This document shows positions 8,749 to 18,673 of a stretch of DNA of 23,638 nt, piece after piece. The DNA comes from Lineolata rhizophorae. Lineage: Eukaryota > Ascomycota > Dothideomycetes > Lineolatales > Lineolataceae. The stretch lies in assembly GCA_010093515.1 (NCBI GenBank), contig MU001684.1:10067-33704 (forward strand), read 5' to 3'. A program made the translations under genes and the position numbers. The notes below the pieces were generated by a model, which made no database searches, was not told the DNA's origin, and was given only the letters and a program-made list of their open reading frames with translations. Positions within the stretch are counted from its first letter, which is position 1. The number at the start of each line of letters is the position of its first letter.

Positions 8749-10333
8749 CTACCAATAGCCATTCCACCCCGTCCGCTCCGGTATATTCGGCCTCCATGGC
8801 CCCGATCCAGCCAACTTCGGCCCCTTATGCGCATTTTCCTTTGTCTCCTCGTCCTCGACCACGCCGAAGCGAGGACGGCCCTGCATGCAGCAGTAGTCTG
8901 CATACATGCCGTCGGGCCCGTCTTCGTACTCGTCTAGCACCATGCTCAGCTCGAATTCGTCCGAGTCTGTCAGGCCCACCACTTGAGCCGGCCCGATCCA
9001 GTTGACGCCAGCCATGTGTTCGTACTGTCCCTCAGCCGCGCCGTCGTCCCAGCGTATGATGGCGTCTACGAACGGTGCGCGAGAAGGGATTGGCTTAGGC
9101 GCCGCGAGCGGAGGTTGCTGACGCACTTGGTGAAGTGGTTCCTTGGGTTCGTTGACGGGTGCCTGGGCCGGCTGAGCCCGTTGTTGCTGGTGGCGAGTTT
9201 TCTGAAGCTCGTCTTTGCGGACGCGCTCGCGGCGCTGCGTCATGGCCGCTTCCTGACGGCGCCTGTGTGCGGCGTCAACAGCCGGGGACCGCGAGCGTCC
9301 ACCTTCATGTGATCCCCGTTTAAATTGACGACCGCGAGGACCCTCATCGCTCCTTTCCCGGGAGTCGCGAAGGTTGCTGCGATGGCGGTACGCGGCACTG
9401 TCGCTGGTTGTGACTTCCGTGCTGGTGCCCCACGGCGAGGGAGACGATCGAGCCTTAGAGGACGTCCCTGGAGGGATATAGACGAAGTTGGCATGACCGC
9501 CATCGGGGCTGGGCGTCTCTTCGGTGATGTCGGCGGTAACGATCACCTCTCCTTTAGCAGCACAAACAATGCTAGGACCAGCACTAGCATATATTGACGG
9601 GGCTGCGGGGTCGGGTTGGTACCGCTGAGTCTGGAGCGCGGACGATGGCAACACGCGACCGACGACTGCCGGACTCAAGTTGTCGTTCCAGGGAGAAGGC
9701 GTGCTCTTAGCTACATCGTCAGCGACCGTAGCAACTATATCGCCAATAGGCAAAGCTTCGCCCGAGTTGGCAATGCCACTGACATCTGAACCCCCAACTA
9801 GCGTCGACGTGGAGTTCATCACCGGACCAGGCATATGCGCGAGCTCAGAACCATGGTCACTCATGTCAAGCTCGGTGCCGAAGATTGCATCCTCCGCGTC
9901 CATATACCGATCAGATGCTTCAGCATCTTTGTCGGAAGCCGCGCCACTAGGATCAACATGACTACCTACGTTCTCCATGGGCACCACGCGCGGCTGTCCG
10001 GTCCACACCTTGGTCAGCGTAACCACGTGCGTAGGCGTCTCGACAATCTCCTCGCACTCGACCACTACGAGGACTTCTTGCAGCCCAGCAGAGCGGTCTC
10101 GGACACGCGAATACTTAGACTCGGTGCTACGAGAGGTGGTAGTGTGACGCTGGGTATAATCGAGATGCGCTACAGCGGAGCACATTTGTCAGTCGGGAAT
10201 GTCACATAGATATAGCAATAGCAAAGCCCAGGAACAACGAACCATTATCGCGCTGCTTCCAGGTTTGCGACTGTGTGTACTCGGCAAGTTCGTTGCCGGA
10301 GAAGGCGAGAGGAGGACTGGGAGGACTGTCCAT
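8749..10333 (-). CDS. Hypothetical disordered protein, 503 aa, exons 10243-10333 and 8749-10169
   Basis: ATG 10333 follows a C/T- and A-rich leader and is the first ATG of its frame. Exon 1 (91 nt) encodes MDSPPSPPLAFSGNEL... A 73-nt intron (10,170-10,242) then joins in frame to HLDYTQRHTTTSR. The sum, 1,512 nt, is an exact number of codons. After a short hydrophobic strand-like segment (about residues 50-75, QEVLVVVECEEIVE and HVVTLTKVW) the protein is mostly disordered. An acidic region follows, then a basic Arg/Gln-rich stretch around 300-370 with QRRERVRKDELQKTR, likely helical or coiled-coil. An acidic/aromatic C-terminus (RWDDGAAEG..., ending NGYW) closes it. No known domain is recognised. 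Acidic and basic blocks suggest a nuclear or nucleic-acid-associated role, but this is only an inference. Confidence 0.72.
10170..10242 (-). other. Intron of the disordered-protein gene (73 nt)
   Basis: On the minus strand it begins GTTCGT, has CCGACTGAC as a branch site and ends CCGCTGTAG. It separates exon 1, whose frame would otherwise run into a stop, from the long exon. The phase (one base, then CG) is preserved. Confidence 0.7.
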
Positions 10334-11587
10334 CTTGATAGGATCAGGAAAAAAGAGTTGGATAATGTGATTGCTGGTGGAATTTTGAAAGTATTTTTGG
10401 TGTGGTGTTTGATAGGTAGTGTACGTTGAAAGGCTGATAGAAATCGGTTCTGGAAAAGAAGAAGAGAGGTTGGTTCGATCTGTGTGCGACCAGGAATTTG
10501 AGCAATGGCTCGGCAAATTCCAGAATTCACACTCTATAGATCCGTTGATGGTGAATAAAAAGATCAAAGCGTTTGTGACGAACCAAACGCGAGTTTTCGA
10601 CTCGGTCACGATAGTCTAGCAAGAGTATTTCAACACACGCCGCGGTTAGAAACGCAAAGCTCGCAACACGCAAGGTTGTCCATGCAATGTTGGACATATT
10701 TTGCTTCAAACCGGTTGAAGCCGTTCAAAAGACGAGTGACGAATGCAGTTGCGCCTGGCTGACAATATAGCTCGGAAGGGGATTGTAGTTCTTAAATAGG
10801 CAAGTGATGGTAAAAAAGAAGCTTCAATTCCAGTACATCTCAAGGTTATAAAATAACATTAAGCAGCTAGCACCCTATATCATAACATTGCCATAAGCTC
10901 TAGTACCGAAAGAATCTAAAAACATTTCTGAAAGCGGATGAAAGCTTTTGACAGAGTGTTTACGCAGTCTTTTACCTAGCCAGTTTTCCAAAATGAGGAT
11001 TTATTGTCTACTATTCACAATGTTTAAGCATATGTAAAACGACTTCAGAACGCTATAAAGTGAATCTTTCAGGCACCCGTAACTGCCAATTCGTATGTGA
11101 AAGTGTGCAGGGCCATGTGGGTACCCTGGGCGGGGTTGTGGGCGTTGAGCTATCCGCGAACCGTGTTCATGCTTGGTAGATGCTGGCAGCGGAATGCTGC
11201 AGAGCCGATGGAAAGCGCACCTCGAACAGTCACTTGCGGAAGACACACACACCTAAACATCAAAACTCACCTCCTCCCGCTCTCCTTTTCTTTCCTTCTC
11301 CACCACACCATTTGAGTCGCTCTTCTATGGAGTAGACGATCTGTAGATGAGGTGCTTCCTCATTGGTTGAGTTGTCGGGATGCCTTTCTCCGATCATCAG
11401 TACTGAAATGATATGTTTTGTTTGGCTTATTTGCCGGACAACCGATGGGGTTCCTTTTATTGTTTTGCTTCCAACCGTCGAGGGAAATTCAGGTGTTTCT
11501 TTACTTCTGACAGCAGAGCTTAGGCTGGTATTACTTTGATGGTTTACTAAGAGCTGCAGTGATGAACATAGCTGTCTCAGAAGTGTT
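10334..11587. other. Gene-poor intergenic region
   Basis: Holds the leader and promoter of the gene starting at 10333, with a C/T-rich stretch at about 10,370-10,480 on its strand. About 10,620-11,090 is A/T-rich without useful open frames. A GC-richer island at 11,090-11,250 has short open frames on both strands (72 and 83 codons), but neither has a clear start, splice pattern or family. 11,320-11,587 shows nothing I can name. Confidence 0.4.
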
Positions 11588-11926
11588 CTATGAGTTCTGC
11601 TTCAATTTTGTGTCTGCTTTTCTTCGGTTGAGTTGTGGCACTGGACTAGTTAGCCGATTTTGTTGTACTGGCTAAGTGAGGAATCGAGAAGTTTGGTTCA
11701 CTGCAGCACTTCGCCAAAGTTCAAAGCCGATAATTTCTTGCTTGTTTTCTAGACATTTGCGTAATCTTACGTTGGTAAGTGATCCAAAGGAAAAAGCATT
11801 TTCGTCGACTTGACCGTTGCGCGACCTGGGCCCTCTTCGTTCCCTTGAGAGGTTCCTAGTGTTGTTGGATTGTTGAGTGCTTTGTTGTTTGGCATTGCCC
11901 AACTTCCGTGAGCTGCTAGTCGACAT
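11588..11926 (-). CDS. Possible small Ser/Asn/Gln/Arg-rich protein, exons 11771-11926 and 11588-11671
   Basis: ATG 11926 encodes MSTSSSRKLGNAKQQ... rich in Ser, Asn, Gln and Arg. A GTAAGA donor at 11,770 and a CACTTAG acceptor at 11,672 give a 99-nt intron; the second exon (PVQQNRLTSPVPQL...) ends at TAG 11,588, giving 79 aa. Unspliced, the same frame runs to a stop at 11,672. An upstream in-frame ATG at 11,947 would add seven residues. There is no recognised domain. The composition keeps the same character across the junction, which favours splicing, but the call is weak. Confidence 0.35.
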
Positions 11927-12877
11927 GGTTGTTTGATTGCTAAGCACAACATGGCCAAAAAGATGATGTTTTACAAGTCCATTGGGTTGCTAGCGGAGAG
12001 GTATATTTTCATTGATGGGAGAAGGACGCTGTATCATAATGCACCTTGAACGGCTTGAGCACTTCGCGTGGCTAACTGAGCCATAGCGGTGTAACATAGG
12101 TATTCAATAATGACTATGACTGCAGGGGAAAATATTTAGGCGGCAGATGCTTTTATTTCCTTTATTCCAGAATTTGCTGCTCACTCTATACTACCTCTGC
12201 ATCGTAGCTCTGTATACATCGCACTCCTATCCAATACCCGTGCCGGTGTTATATCCACATTATTATCTTGAAATTTTACGAGATGATATGTGACTAGCTA
12301 GATCTTAGTATTGAAATTAAAGAACTTACCAACCGCTTATAATAAGTGATTATATTGACTTTATTTAGGGAACATAGTTGCTTCAGCAATATCTATTGAC
12401 TTAGAGAATTAATCTCCTTTAATGTTCCAAGAGCACGTGCACACCCTGACTCTTCTCTAGCATAGCAGTAAAGGCTGAGGAAGGGACAAATAATCTCTCG
12501 CTCGCACATATAGAGCACGTGCACACATGGTCTATTGGTAAATGCAGATGGCGAGCCCAAGCGCCCTCCTTCAAGAATCGAGCTTTCGCCCACACCCGCA
12601 CCTTTCTAATACAACCTCAATTGTCAATTCCTATGTGGGGCCAAAAGCCACTTTCAACGTGAGGACCTTTATCGTGCTAGAGAAACTCAAGCATGAGTGA
12701 CTCCAGAAACAACCCTACCCTTCGTAGGAGTCGTACGAAAACAGCAGCATAGGACGTCATTCCTATACTAGATCTCTTAAGAAGGGAAAAGGTTCTGAGT
12801 TGTTAGCATACCTAAGAAAGAGATACTCACTTCACTCATTCTAGGTAATCATTTCATCTCATCCTCCGTTTACATGC
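11927..12877. other. A/T-rich gene-poor region
   Basis: No credible coding frame. It includes the paired CACGTG sites at 12,430 and 12,512, and 12,840-12,877 borders the 3' end of the gene on the right. Confidence 0.45.
12430..12526. repeat. Two copies of AGAGCACGTGCACAC, 82 bp apart
   Basis: Identical 15-mers at 12,430-12,444 and 12,512-12,526, each holding the palindrome GCACGTGC (E-box CACGTG, a bHLH-type site). They lie in otherwise A/T-rich DNA, several hundred bp from the nearest candidate gene. Confidence 0.5.
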
Positions 12878-13498
12878 CTAATCTTCTTCCTCCGGCCAAG
12901 CGCCGATAATCACCGGCCATGTTTCGCGCTTCCGGAACAGTGTGGCATCATCGTTGTTGTCGTTCACGAGTCGGGTTCCTCCCTTCGTAGTGGCGGCGGT
13001 AGTAGATTCCTGCTGCTCCGGCATCTTACCGGGGATGGCATTATAGGTCGTGAACTCGTGTACGGAGTTAGAATTGGATGCGCGTGTCTCGTTTTCAGTA
13101 CCGTCTTGCATCCTCTGTTGCCCTTTGTGATTCAGCCCTACTGCGTCGGCATTGGTGCTAATAGCAATGTCTTTGTTCTCATTCGTCACTTCCGTATTAT
13201 CTAGCGGCAATATCGGCAGCTGGTCCTCGTCCTGCAGCGGCACCGATTTCTTTTGTACCAACTCTAATGCATAAGGCCTTTTCTTCCTCGCCTCTAGGGC
13301 CAGCACTCTCGTTCGCTCCCTCATAGCCTCGATCCGATTCTGATGCAATGCGATCTGCTCCTGTTCTTCCTCACGTTCCCATTGCGCTCGCGCCACGGCC
13401 GCTTCGGCCGCCTCTTGCGCGCGGAAAGTGTCGCCAGGGAGTGCCTAGACGTGCGCGTCATGTGCACCGTGCGTGTAAGAGGCCTGTGGCGGGGGCAT
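12878..13498 (-). pseudogene. Glu/Gln/Arg-rich hypothetical protein gene with one in-frame TAG
   Basis: ATG 13498 (MPPPQASYTHGAHDAHV) opens a frame of 206 codons broken only by a TAG at codon 18 (13,445-13,447). After it the frame continues ALPGDTFRAQEAAEAAVARAQ and on to a stop at 12,878. The body has a charged helix (EREEEQEQIALHQNRIEAMRER), a KKRP basic patch and a polar, Thr/Asn-rich disordered tail ending RKRETWPVIIGAWPEEED. A TATA box lies 164 bp upstream. Either the gene has just been silenced by a CAG-to-TAG change, or an intron removes the stop (GTCTAG itself could be an acceptor, but I see no clear donor), or TAG is read through. No family is recognised. Confidence 0.55.
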
Positions 13499-13661
13499 TG
13501 CGATGAGTAGTGTGGGTGCAGCTGGTATGAAGCCGACACCCGTTAGCTCTACTCTTGGGAGGGGGTTTCCACTAATTTTAGATATTGTTGTTGGGACGTT
13601 GCAAGCGGGGCCACGTGAGAACCTCTCAGAGAGAGAAATTATCAGCGAAATAGAGGCCAGG
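13499..13661 (-). promoter_or_regulatory. 5' leader of the Glu/Gln-rich gene with a CACGTG site
   Basis: Downstream of the TATA box the minus strand has CTCTCTCTGAGAGG and a CACGTG at 13,612-13,617. The same frame is open through it (to an ATG at 13,687 that overlaps the TATA box), so a longer protein is formally possible but unlikely. Confidence 0.35.
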
Positions 13662-13669
13662 TTTATATA
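13662..13669 (-). promoter_or_regulatory. TATA box of the Glu/Gln-rich gene
   Basis: Minus strand reads GCTATATAAACC, a near-perfect TATA box, 164 nt before ATG 13498, which sets transcription start near 13,635. Confidence 0.55.
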
Positions 13670-15047
13670 GCAAACGTGTAAGGTCATGTTTCCCGCTTGT
13701 TAGAGAACAATGTGAGATCGTTGGTTGCATGTTGAGGGTACTTTCTCTGGGGTAATGCTCTTCAACAAACAAAGAAGTGTAATTTTTAAAGAATCACCTC
13801 TGGGATGCGAAACCCTGCATTCAATTCTCCTCGTTTATGCAGTGCCTTGATTTACATTTGGACGACTTCCAAGATATAAGTTTGAAGCATCAGAGTTTAA
13901 AGCATCAAAATAGATAGTGAAATGTTAATAGGAAGTTGAGCTTCTGACTATGTGGTTGGATTAAATTTTCCTCATCAGTAGCTATGCGTATAGTACTATA
14001 ATGTGTTGTAATGGTTTACCGTGTACGAGGGATATACTAAACCTAAGGCATTCACGACACTGGATATGCACTATTTTAAGTTGTCCGAAATTATGGAGCG
14101 GCTGGAGACTATATTTGACATAAAGGAAATAGCGTCTGGCTAAAGTAGATTGTCAAAACTGGCCTATTTCTTGCCTCCTTCCTTCTTTTTTTCTAGGTGG
14201 TGTTTCACTTTATTTAGCCCACAGCGAAAACACATCCGGCCGAGAAGAGATATCTTATCGACCCGTTACACGCGAGGCGGAAAGCCGAAACACGATGTGA
14301 TATACTTAACCTATCGAAATCGGGGATGGCACGCGCTGAGTATTATAAAAGCTAGTACCCGGCATATCGCCGCCATGCCGGATCATTGCGCGGTAGTTGG
14401 CTGGCGCCCCATGCTCAGGACGCGAAATGCAAAGCACCGGCGCGGGACGGCCCGCACGGATCGGCCCGCTAATGCGCCATAGATCATGCAGCTACGGAGT
14501 ACATACAGTGTGTAATACCGTCTTGGCACTTTCAAGCTGCAGACTGGGGTTAGAGTCGTAGGTACGCCGCAAAACTTTGTGCACATATGGATGTCGCTAT
14601 TTGCGCTTTTATCATTGGGCCCTATGCAAAGCAGATGATTCGCTCGTACTTTCGTCGGGCGGTGTAGGTCGCCTCGCTAGGTAGGTTGGTAGTAGACGGT
14701 CGTATAATCGGGATCTACGAAGGTCAGAATACGATAGGATGAAAGTAGTGTTAAAAAACGAAAGGCCAAGGATAGATGGATCTGAGAATGAGCATCTGCC
14801 ATAATTAAGCGTCGCCAAGTTGCCTCCATTCAAACTGATGTTCTCACTCTTTATCTCCTACCAACTAGCACACAATGTATCTGTATTGCAAATAAATTCT
14901 TTACACACATCTTAGACGTTATTCTCTTCGTAGTACTCTCCGTTGTTGACTTCTCATCTCGTAAGGCTTATATCGCAATGCTTGTTGCAGTAACGCGGCT
15001 TGAGTTTGGTACTTGGAATCAATGTGAAGGTGAACACGATTCTGTGA
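13670..15047. other. Long gene-poor region
   Basis: A/T-rich to about 14,210, then a GC-rich block at about 14,370-14,480, then mixed sequence. Open frames on both strands (up to 110 codons at 14,150-14,482) overlap each other and none has a domain, promoter or splice structure. No RNA gene is recognised. Confidence 0.45.
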
Positions 15048-15305
15048 ATGTCCTATGGCTTTGTAGATGCAATGCAGCATCATTATGGCGCTCAAGCTTC
15101 TCAGGAAGGAAGTACGACAGGGCTCAATATGAAGCTGGGGCGTTGTGCCGATGGTGATATAGTGCCGCTAGCCAACTTCGTCCCATCTATGGAATTTCTA
15201 AATTGGTTTCACGTTGCTTCCCCGTTCTGGAAGGCTTTTGATTTTGTTATGCTAATCTTTAGCAGGGCGGGGAGGCAGTCTCTAATAGAATGGTATGGTT
15301 CGTGA
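15048..15305 (+). CDS. Possible small protein (85 aa)
   Basis: ATG 15048 follows a TGA directly and opens an 85-codon frame with balanced composition: MSYGFVDAMQHHYGAQ, a Gly-rich middle and an aromatic hydrophobic end (FLNWFHVASPFWKAFDFVMLIF) that could be a membrane helix. No promoter element or family is recognised; it may be a gene fragment. Confidence 0.27.
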   Translation: MSYGFVDAMQHHYGAQASQEGSTTGLNMKLGRCADGDIVPLANFVPSMEFLNWFHVASPFWKAFDFVMLIFSRAGRQSLIEWYGS

Positions 15306-15675
15306 ACAACGTGTCACTGGCTCCAGTAGATGCACGGAGCCCAAGTTTCTAAGCATTAGCCCATCTGCAATATACGATCACTTTTGGGTTGCACTATGAG
15401 AAGTTGTAGAAGCTGCCTTGGACATAGGTAAGCGAAAGTATATCGCTAATCTTATAATGCATAGAGAAGATCCGAGCATCGAGTCCAAGGACAATAATAG
15501 GGCAAATCACTTTGCACTTTCCTCTAACTGCAGCAAGTGATCTAGAGCTGCCTGCCAAATACAGCGGCCAGCCGCACTTGCCGTGCCGCACTTCAGCCCT
15601 GTCAAGGCAGGCACGAATGAGCCTATGTACATTCACCCGTCGCGCTAGCGAATTCCTCACGTGCAGCGCCCACGA
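15306..15675. other. Upstream region of the RGG-box gene
   Basis: Minus-strand open frames here (for example 15,394-15,717) run through the promoter of the RGG gene and look like chance. No other gene is seen. Confidence 0.4.
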
Positions 15676-15682
15676 TATATAA
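15676..15682 (+). promoter_or_regulatory. TATA box of the RGG-box gene
   Basis: CACGATATATAATGC gives TATATAA about 165 bp before the start codon. Transcription from about 15,705 would give a short leader exon, CACCACCAACCTCAAGAGAA... The ATG at 15,682 lies inside the TATA element and so should not be in the mRNA. Confidence 0.5.
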
Positions 15683-15748
15683 TGCTGCTCGCCACCGTTG
15701 CGTCTCTTCTTTCTCACCTCGCACCACCAACCTCAAGAGAACAAGAGG

Positions 15749-15839
15749 GTAAGATTCCCACGTGCATGCTTGCGCGTGCGTTTGCATGCAGATGTGTCCT
15801 TGGTATAGAGCCTCCATAATACTTACTGATTACGCTCAG
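15749..15839 (+). other. Probable 5' UTR intron of the RGG-box gene (91 nt)
   Basis: Starts GTAAGA, ends TTACGCTCAG with TACTGAT as branch site, and stops three bases before ATG 15843. No upstream frame can be joined in phase from an ATG in the leader, so it should be non-coding. Confidence 0.5.
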
Positions 15840-15842
15840 AAG

Positions 15843-16520
15843 ATGACGCACAAATACGTCGATGAGAACGGCGTCCTTCGCGACGCCTACCGCGATCATG
15901 CTGCTGAGATCGAGCAGATGATGAGGTCTTTGGGTGAGCTACATGATTTCATTTTATCTCATTTCCATCATGTCATCTATGCACAGCATGTCCAGTAGCA
16001 CGCATATGCATCTACATACGCGGGCAGCATTTCACTCGTTGCATCACTTCCACAACTGCTGCGAACAGGCTAATTCACGTCAGACCCATCGGCATCCCGG
16101 CCCGGCCAGACCTCTTCTTCTCCCTCCTCGGCCCAGCCTGCCCCGCCACAGCAGGCGGCCCAGCCGCTGCATCAGCAGCGCCAACAACACCAGGCGCACC
16201 AAGCGCCTCAACAACAGCAGCGCCCACAACAAGCTGCCGCGGACGCCGCCTCCGCCGCGCCTGCCTACGCCGCTACCTCTGCCGATGACGTCACCACTGC
16301 CACTGGGCAAGCCGGGCGTGGTGGCCGCCGGGGCGGAGGTGCGCGCGGTCGCGGACGTGGCGGTGGCGGTGGGAGAGCCGAGTTTGGAACCGGCGGGCGA
16401 GGAGGTGGAAGTGGGGGGGTCCGGAAGAGATGCCCCCCCAGCGACGCGAGGAGGAAGAAGAAGAGGGAGAAGAGGGAGGAGACGAAGTTGGCGAGGGAGA
16501 TGGAGAAGTTGGGGCTGTGA
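15843..16520 (+). CDS. RGG-box protein, 175 aa, exons 15843-15933 and 16084-16520
   Basis: Exon 1 encodes MTHKYVDENGVLRDAYRDHA and a predicted helix to residue 30. A 150-nt intron (GTGAGC at 15,934, ACGTCAG to 16,083) joins TTG-G to AC-CCA in frame. Residues 31-105 are Pro/Ser, then Gln/Ala/His-rich. Residues 105-142 are an RGG/GRG stretch (GRGGRRGGGARGRGRGGGGG), the typical arginine-methylated RNA- or DNA-binding tract. Residues 143-175 are a strongly basic then charged helix ending EMEKLGL. RGG and Q-rich segments suggest an RNA-associated or condensate-forming protein, but there is no RRM or helicase domain, so the role is inferred. Exon sum is 528 nt, an exact codon number. Other frames in the same DNA are open too (GC-rich repeats) but lack the splice fit. 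Confidence 0.75.
15934..16083 (+). other. Coding intron of the RGG-box gene (150 nt)
   Basis: GTGAGC donor and TTCACGTCAG acceptor with GGCTAAT as a possible branch site. It interrupts a Asp codon (G|AC) and contains a stop in the exon 1 frame. Confidence 0.7.
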
Positions 16521-17115
16521 CTGAAGCCAGCCTAGGGGCACTGTCCCCTTAGTCACAACCCTAGGTACAAGAATGCAACACCACGCATTGACCCTCCTCA
16601 CTTCCGGGATACAGCCGGGCCGTTAGCCCGCACGCTGCCTGCATAGACGTCGGACCCTCGGCTGAGGACTAAGAGAGATCGCAGATCGGCGATTAGTGAT
16701 ACCACAGGTGGACCTACATCAACCACTGTGATTGCAGGGGCTTCCATCGCTTTGGGTTTGACCACATCCCATTCGCAACGTGACGTGCTAGTAGTTAGAG
16801 TTGTGTTTAGTAGTTGAAGCTGGTACTGGCGCCCTTATTCTAGGGTGATATCTTGTCTATCGAGTACTCAAGCACCCAAGGCGTGCGTCCCGCTGCTTTA
16901 TCCCTATATCAACCACCTGTTGAACATGATCTTACTCCTTTCATCCAAGTTGCATTTCTCTATCTAAATCTCTTCTCGCGCAATGCGCGCTCATCCTATG
17001 CCACGTGCGTCAAACATGCATTTTTAACTTCGTTCTCAAGGCCGATGTACAATACGACTCTTCATGCATGCAGCTTAGCATCGATTCATTTCCCTTCGCA
17101 GATGCCCCTTTAGCT
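16521..17115. other. Intergenic, tail-to-tail between two genes
   Basis: 3' flanks of the RGG gene (plus strand) and the Cys-containing small gene (minus strand). No further gene is seen; the short plus-strand frame at 16,853-17,113 has no supporting signal. Confidence 0.4.
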
Positions 17116-17424
17116 CTACCTACCTGCCCTCTCTCCCATTCGCAACTCGCATAATGCCTTCGCCGCCTCGATATCCATTTGCCTGCACATGCACACACCC
17201 GTTTCCTTTGCCTTCTCCCACCCGGCGAGAATGTGCGCTGGCGTACTATTTGTGTCTGCCAAGAGGGGCGCGAAAACGTGGCAGAGACAGATGGTGCTCT
17301 CGGATTTCTTGCTAGTAGGAGTTGGAGAAGCCGACGTGGCTGCAGGGGTACTGGGTGCCGTGGAGAGGTTATGGCTCGTAGCTGTTGGTCGCGAGAGAGA
17401 GGGCGGAGTGGTTGTGGTCGGCAT
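17116..17424 (-). CDS. Small Thr/Pro-rich protein with Cys pairs (102 aa)
   Basis: ATG 17424. Residues 1-42 are Thr/Ser/Pro-rich (MPTTTTPPSLSRPTATSHNL...), followed by a compact segment with CLCH, HILAGWEKAKETG and CMCRQMDIEAAKALCELRMG. The two Cys-x-Cys pairs could bind metal. The frame is open upstream past 17,530 without an ATG, so a 5' exon is possible. No family is recognised; the composition change between halves looks protein-like. Confidence 0.45.
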   Translation of the reverse strand: MPTTTTPPSLSRPTATSHNLSTAPSTPAATSASPTPTSKKSESTICLCHVFAPLLADTNSTPAHILAGWEKAKETGVCMCRQMDIEAAKALCELRMGERAGR

Positions 17425-18230
17425 GCCTGCAGTTATGGTGGCAGGCTTATTCCAGCGTAGGCTCGAACTTGGGTGTAGGACGTAGTGATGTAATAGACGC
17501 GTTTCTGTTAACGCTGAGCGTTTTGCGAGCTATTGAATTGGTCCTTGGAATTTAGGAAGAAATTGTAGTCGCAGTAAGGAATTGCGTAAAGACGCAAAAC
17601 TCAGCAGGAATATTTCTGTGCTGCGTAGAGTTGGATGTGTTATTGGTGACAATGTGGCCCCAACAAGGGGAGAAGAGAAGTGTAGTTGTCCCCGGAATTG
17701 CAAACTCGCCGGATATTTATATGGAGCTGTAGGTAGCTTGAAAATGTTTTGTCTTCTATTAATGTGCCGGTAGCGTGGGGAAATGTGGGCGCATGTGTTC
17801 AAATACATTTCTCGCACATTTCTTTCATTTGTACTGTACAGGGGTGCTATGACTGCGTTGGAGTGCTAAGCACTTTTCTTGCAATTGGAAAGTTTAATTG
17901 CGCATGCGCGTACCGGCATCACATCCACGGTGAAACCACGATTTGAGTTTTGAACGTTTTAAGGTCTATTGGACGAACAATTTTAAGGACTTGCGAACTT
18001 ACCGAAATCCGAGTTGAAGAGTCTGATATAGTGGCAGTAATCGTAGAAATGGTTATTGGAGCTATATCAAGAGCTGTTGTTAGCGGCAGTATCATGCTTC
18101 ACTAGAATTCATAGCTAGAGATTTAGGAGTGCAAGCAATGCTTTATATTAATTTAAGCATTGCAAAATCTAGAAAGCCATTTCCCGGACAAGCTCTATTC
18201 TGTCTAGTGGACCCCCTGCCGCACGTTATG
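17425..18230. other. Gene-poor region
   Basis: Overlapping short frames of 60-98 codons on both strands with no shared signal. A/T-rich from about 17,940. No RNA gene or repeat is seen. Confidence 0.4.
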
Positions 18231-18557
18231 CTATTCTTCGTTGTACAGCCACTTTTCACAACAATAGCCACCGCTTGTGGCATTCCTCCACCTAAGCCGC
18301 GGCCACTCAGTCGGGCGGCCGCGCGATATCCGAATCACGATCTGAGCGACGAAAAAGCCAGGCAGCAGCGCGATCTGAAGCAAATCATCCAGGATATAGC
18401 TCAGTCGGGTGTGGTCATGAGTTTTGAAGAAGGTAAGGAAATCCATGCCGATGCGGAGGAAATTGCTGAGGATGACCAGGAGCCCGCCGGTACCAAAGAT
18501 GTGGTAGAGAAGCGCTGTAGTGAGAGTAGATAAAGCGAGGATAATGAGGGACTGCAT
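18231..18557 (-). CDS. Small membrane protein (108 aa)
   Basis: ATG 18557. Starts MQSLIILALSTLTTALLYHIFG, a signal anchor, followed by a second hydrophobic span (GTGGLLVILSNFLRI) and a third (LLQIALLPGFFVAQIVI), with a basic polar tail. A TATA-like element is 107-115 bp upstream. An opposite plus-strand frame (18,129-18,533) is Glu/Lys-rich, as antisense of hydrophobic code often is. I prefer the minus strand for the start context and promoter. Confidence 0.42.
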   Translation of the reverse strand: MQSLIILALSTLTTALLYHIFGTGGLLVILSNFLRIGMDFLTFFKTHDHTRLSYILDDLLQIALLPGFFVAQIVIRISRGRPTEWPRLRWRNATSGGYCCEKWLYNEE

Positions 18558-18663
18558 TGTGACGAATTCGCGGGTAGTACCTCAAGAGTGGTTTATCTTT
18601 GCACACCTACAACTACTTTGAGAAGGCGCTTCTGGTGGGCTGAGCTGTAGGAGGGGGAATGGG

Positions 18664-18673
18664 GCTATATAAC
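18664..18673 (-). promoter_or_regulatory. TATA-like element upstream of the membrane protein gene
   Basis: The DNA reads GGCTATATAACGTG on the plus strand, hence CACGTTATATAGCC on the minus strand. It is near-symmetric, so direction is uncertain; the gene at 18,557 is the only nearby candidate. Confidence 0.4.

Noticed and set aside
15934-16601. 196-codon plus and 173-codon minus frames over the RGG region
   Set aside because: The GC-rich repeats keep all frames open. Only the third plus frame joins exon 1 through a GT-AG intron in phase and ends with a natural charged helix.
18129-18533. Plus-strand 134-codon Glu/Lys-rich frame
   Set aside because: Mirror of a hydrophobic minus-strand protein that has a better start and a TATA-like element; kept as an alternative only.
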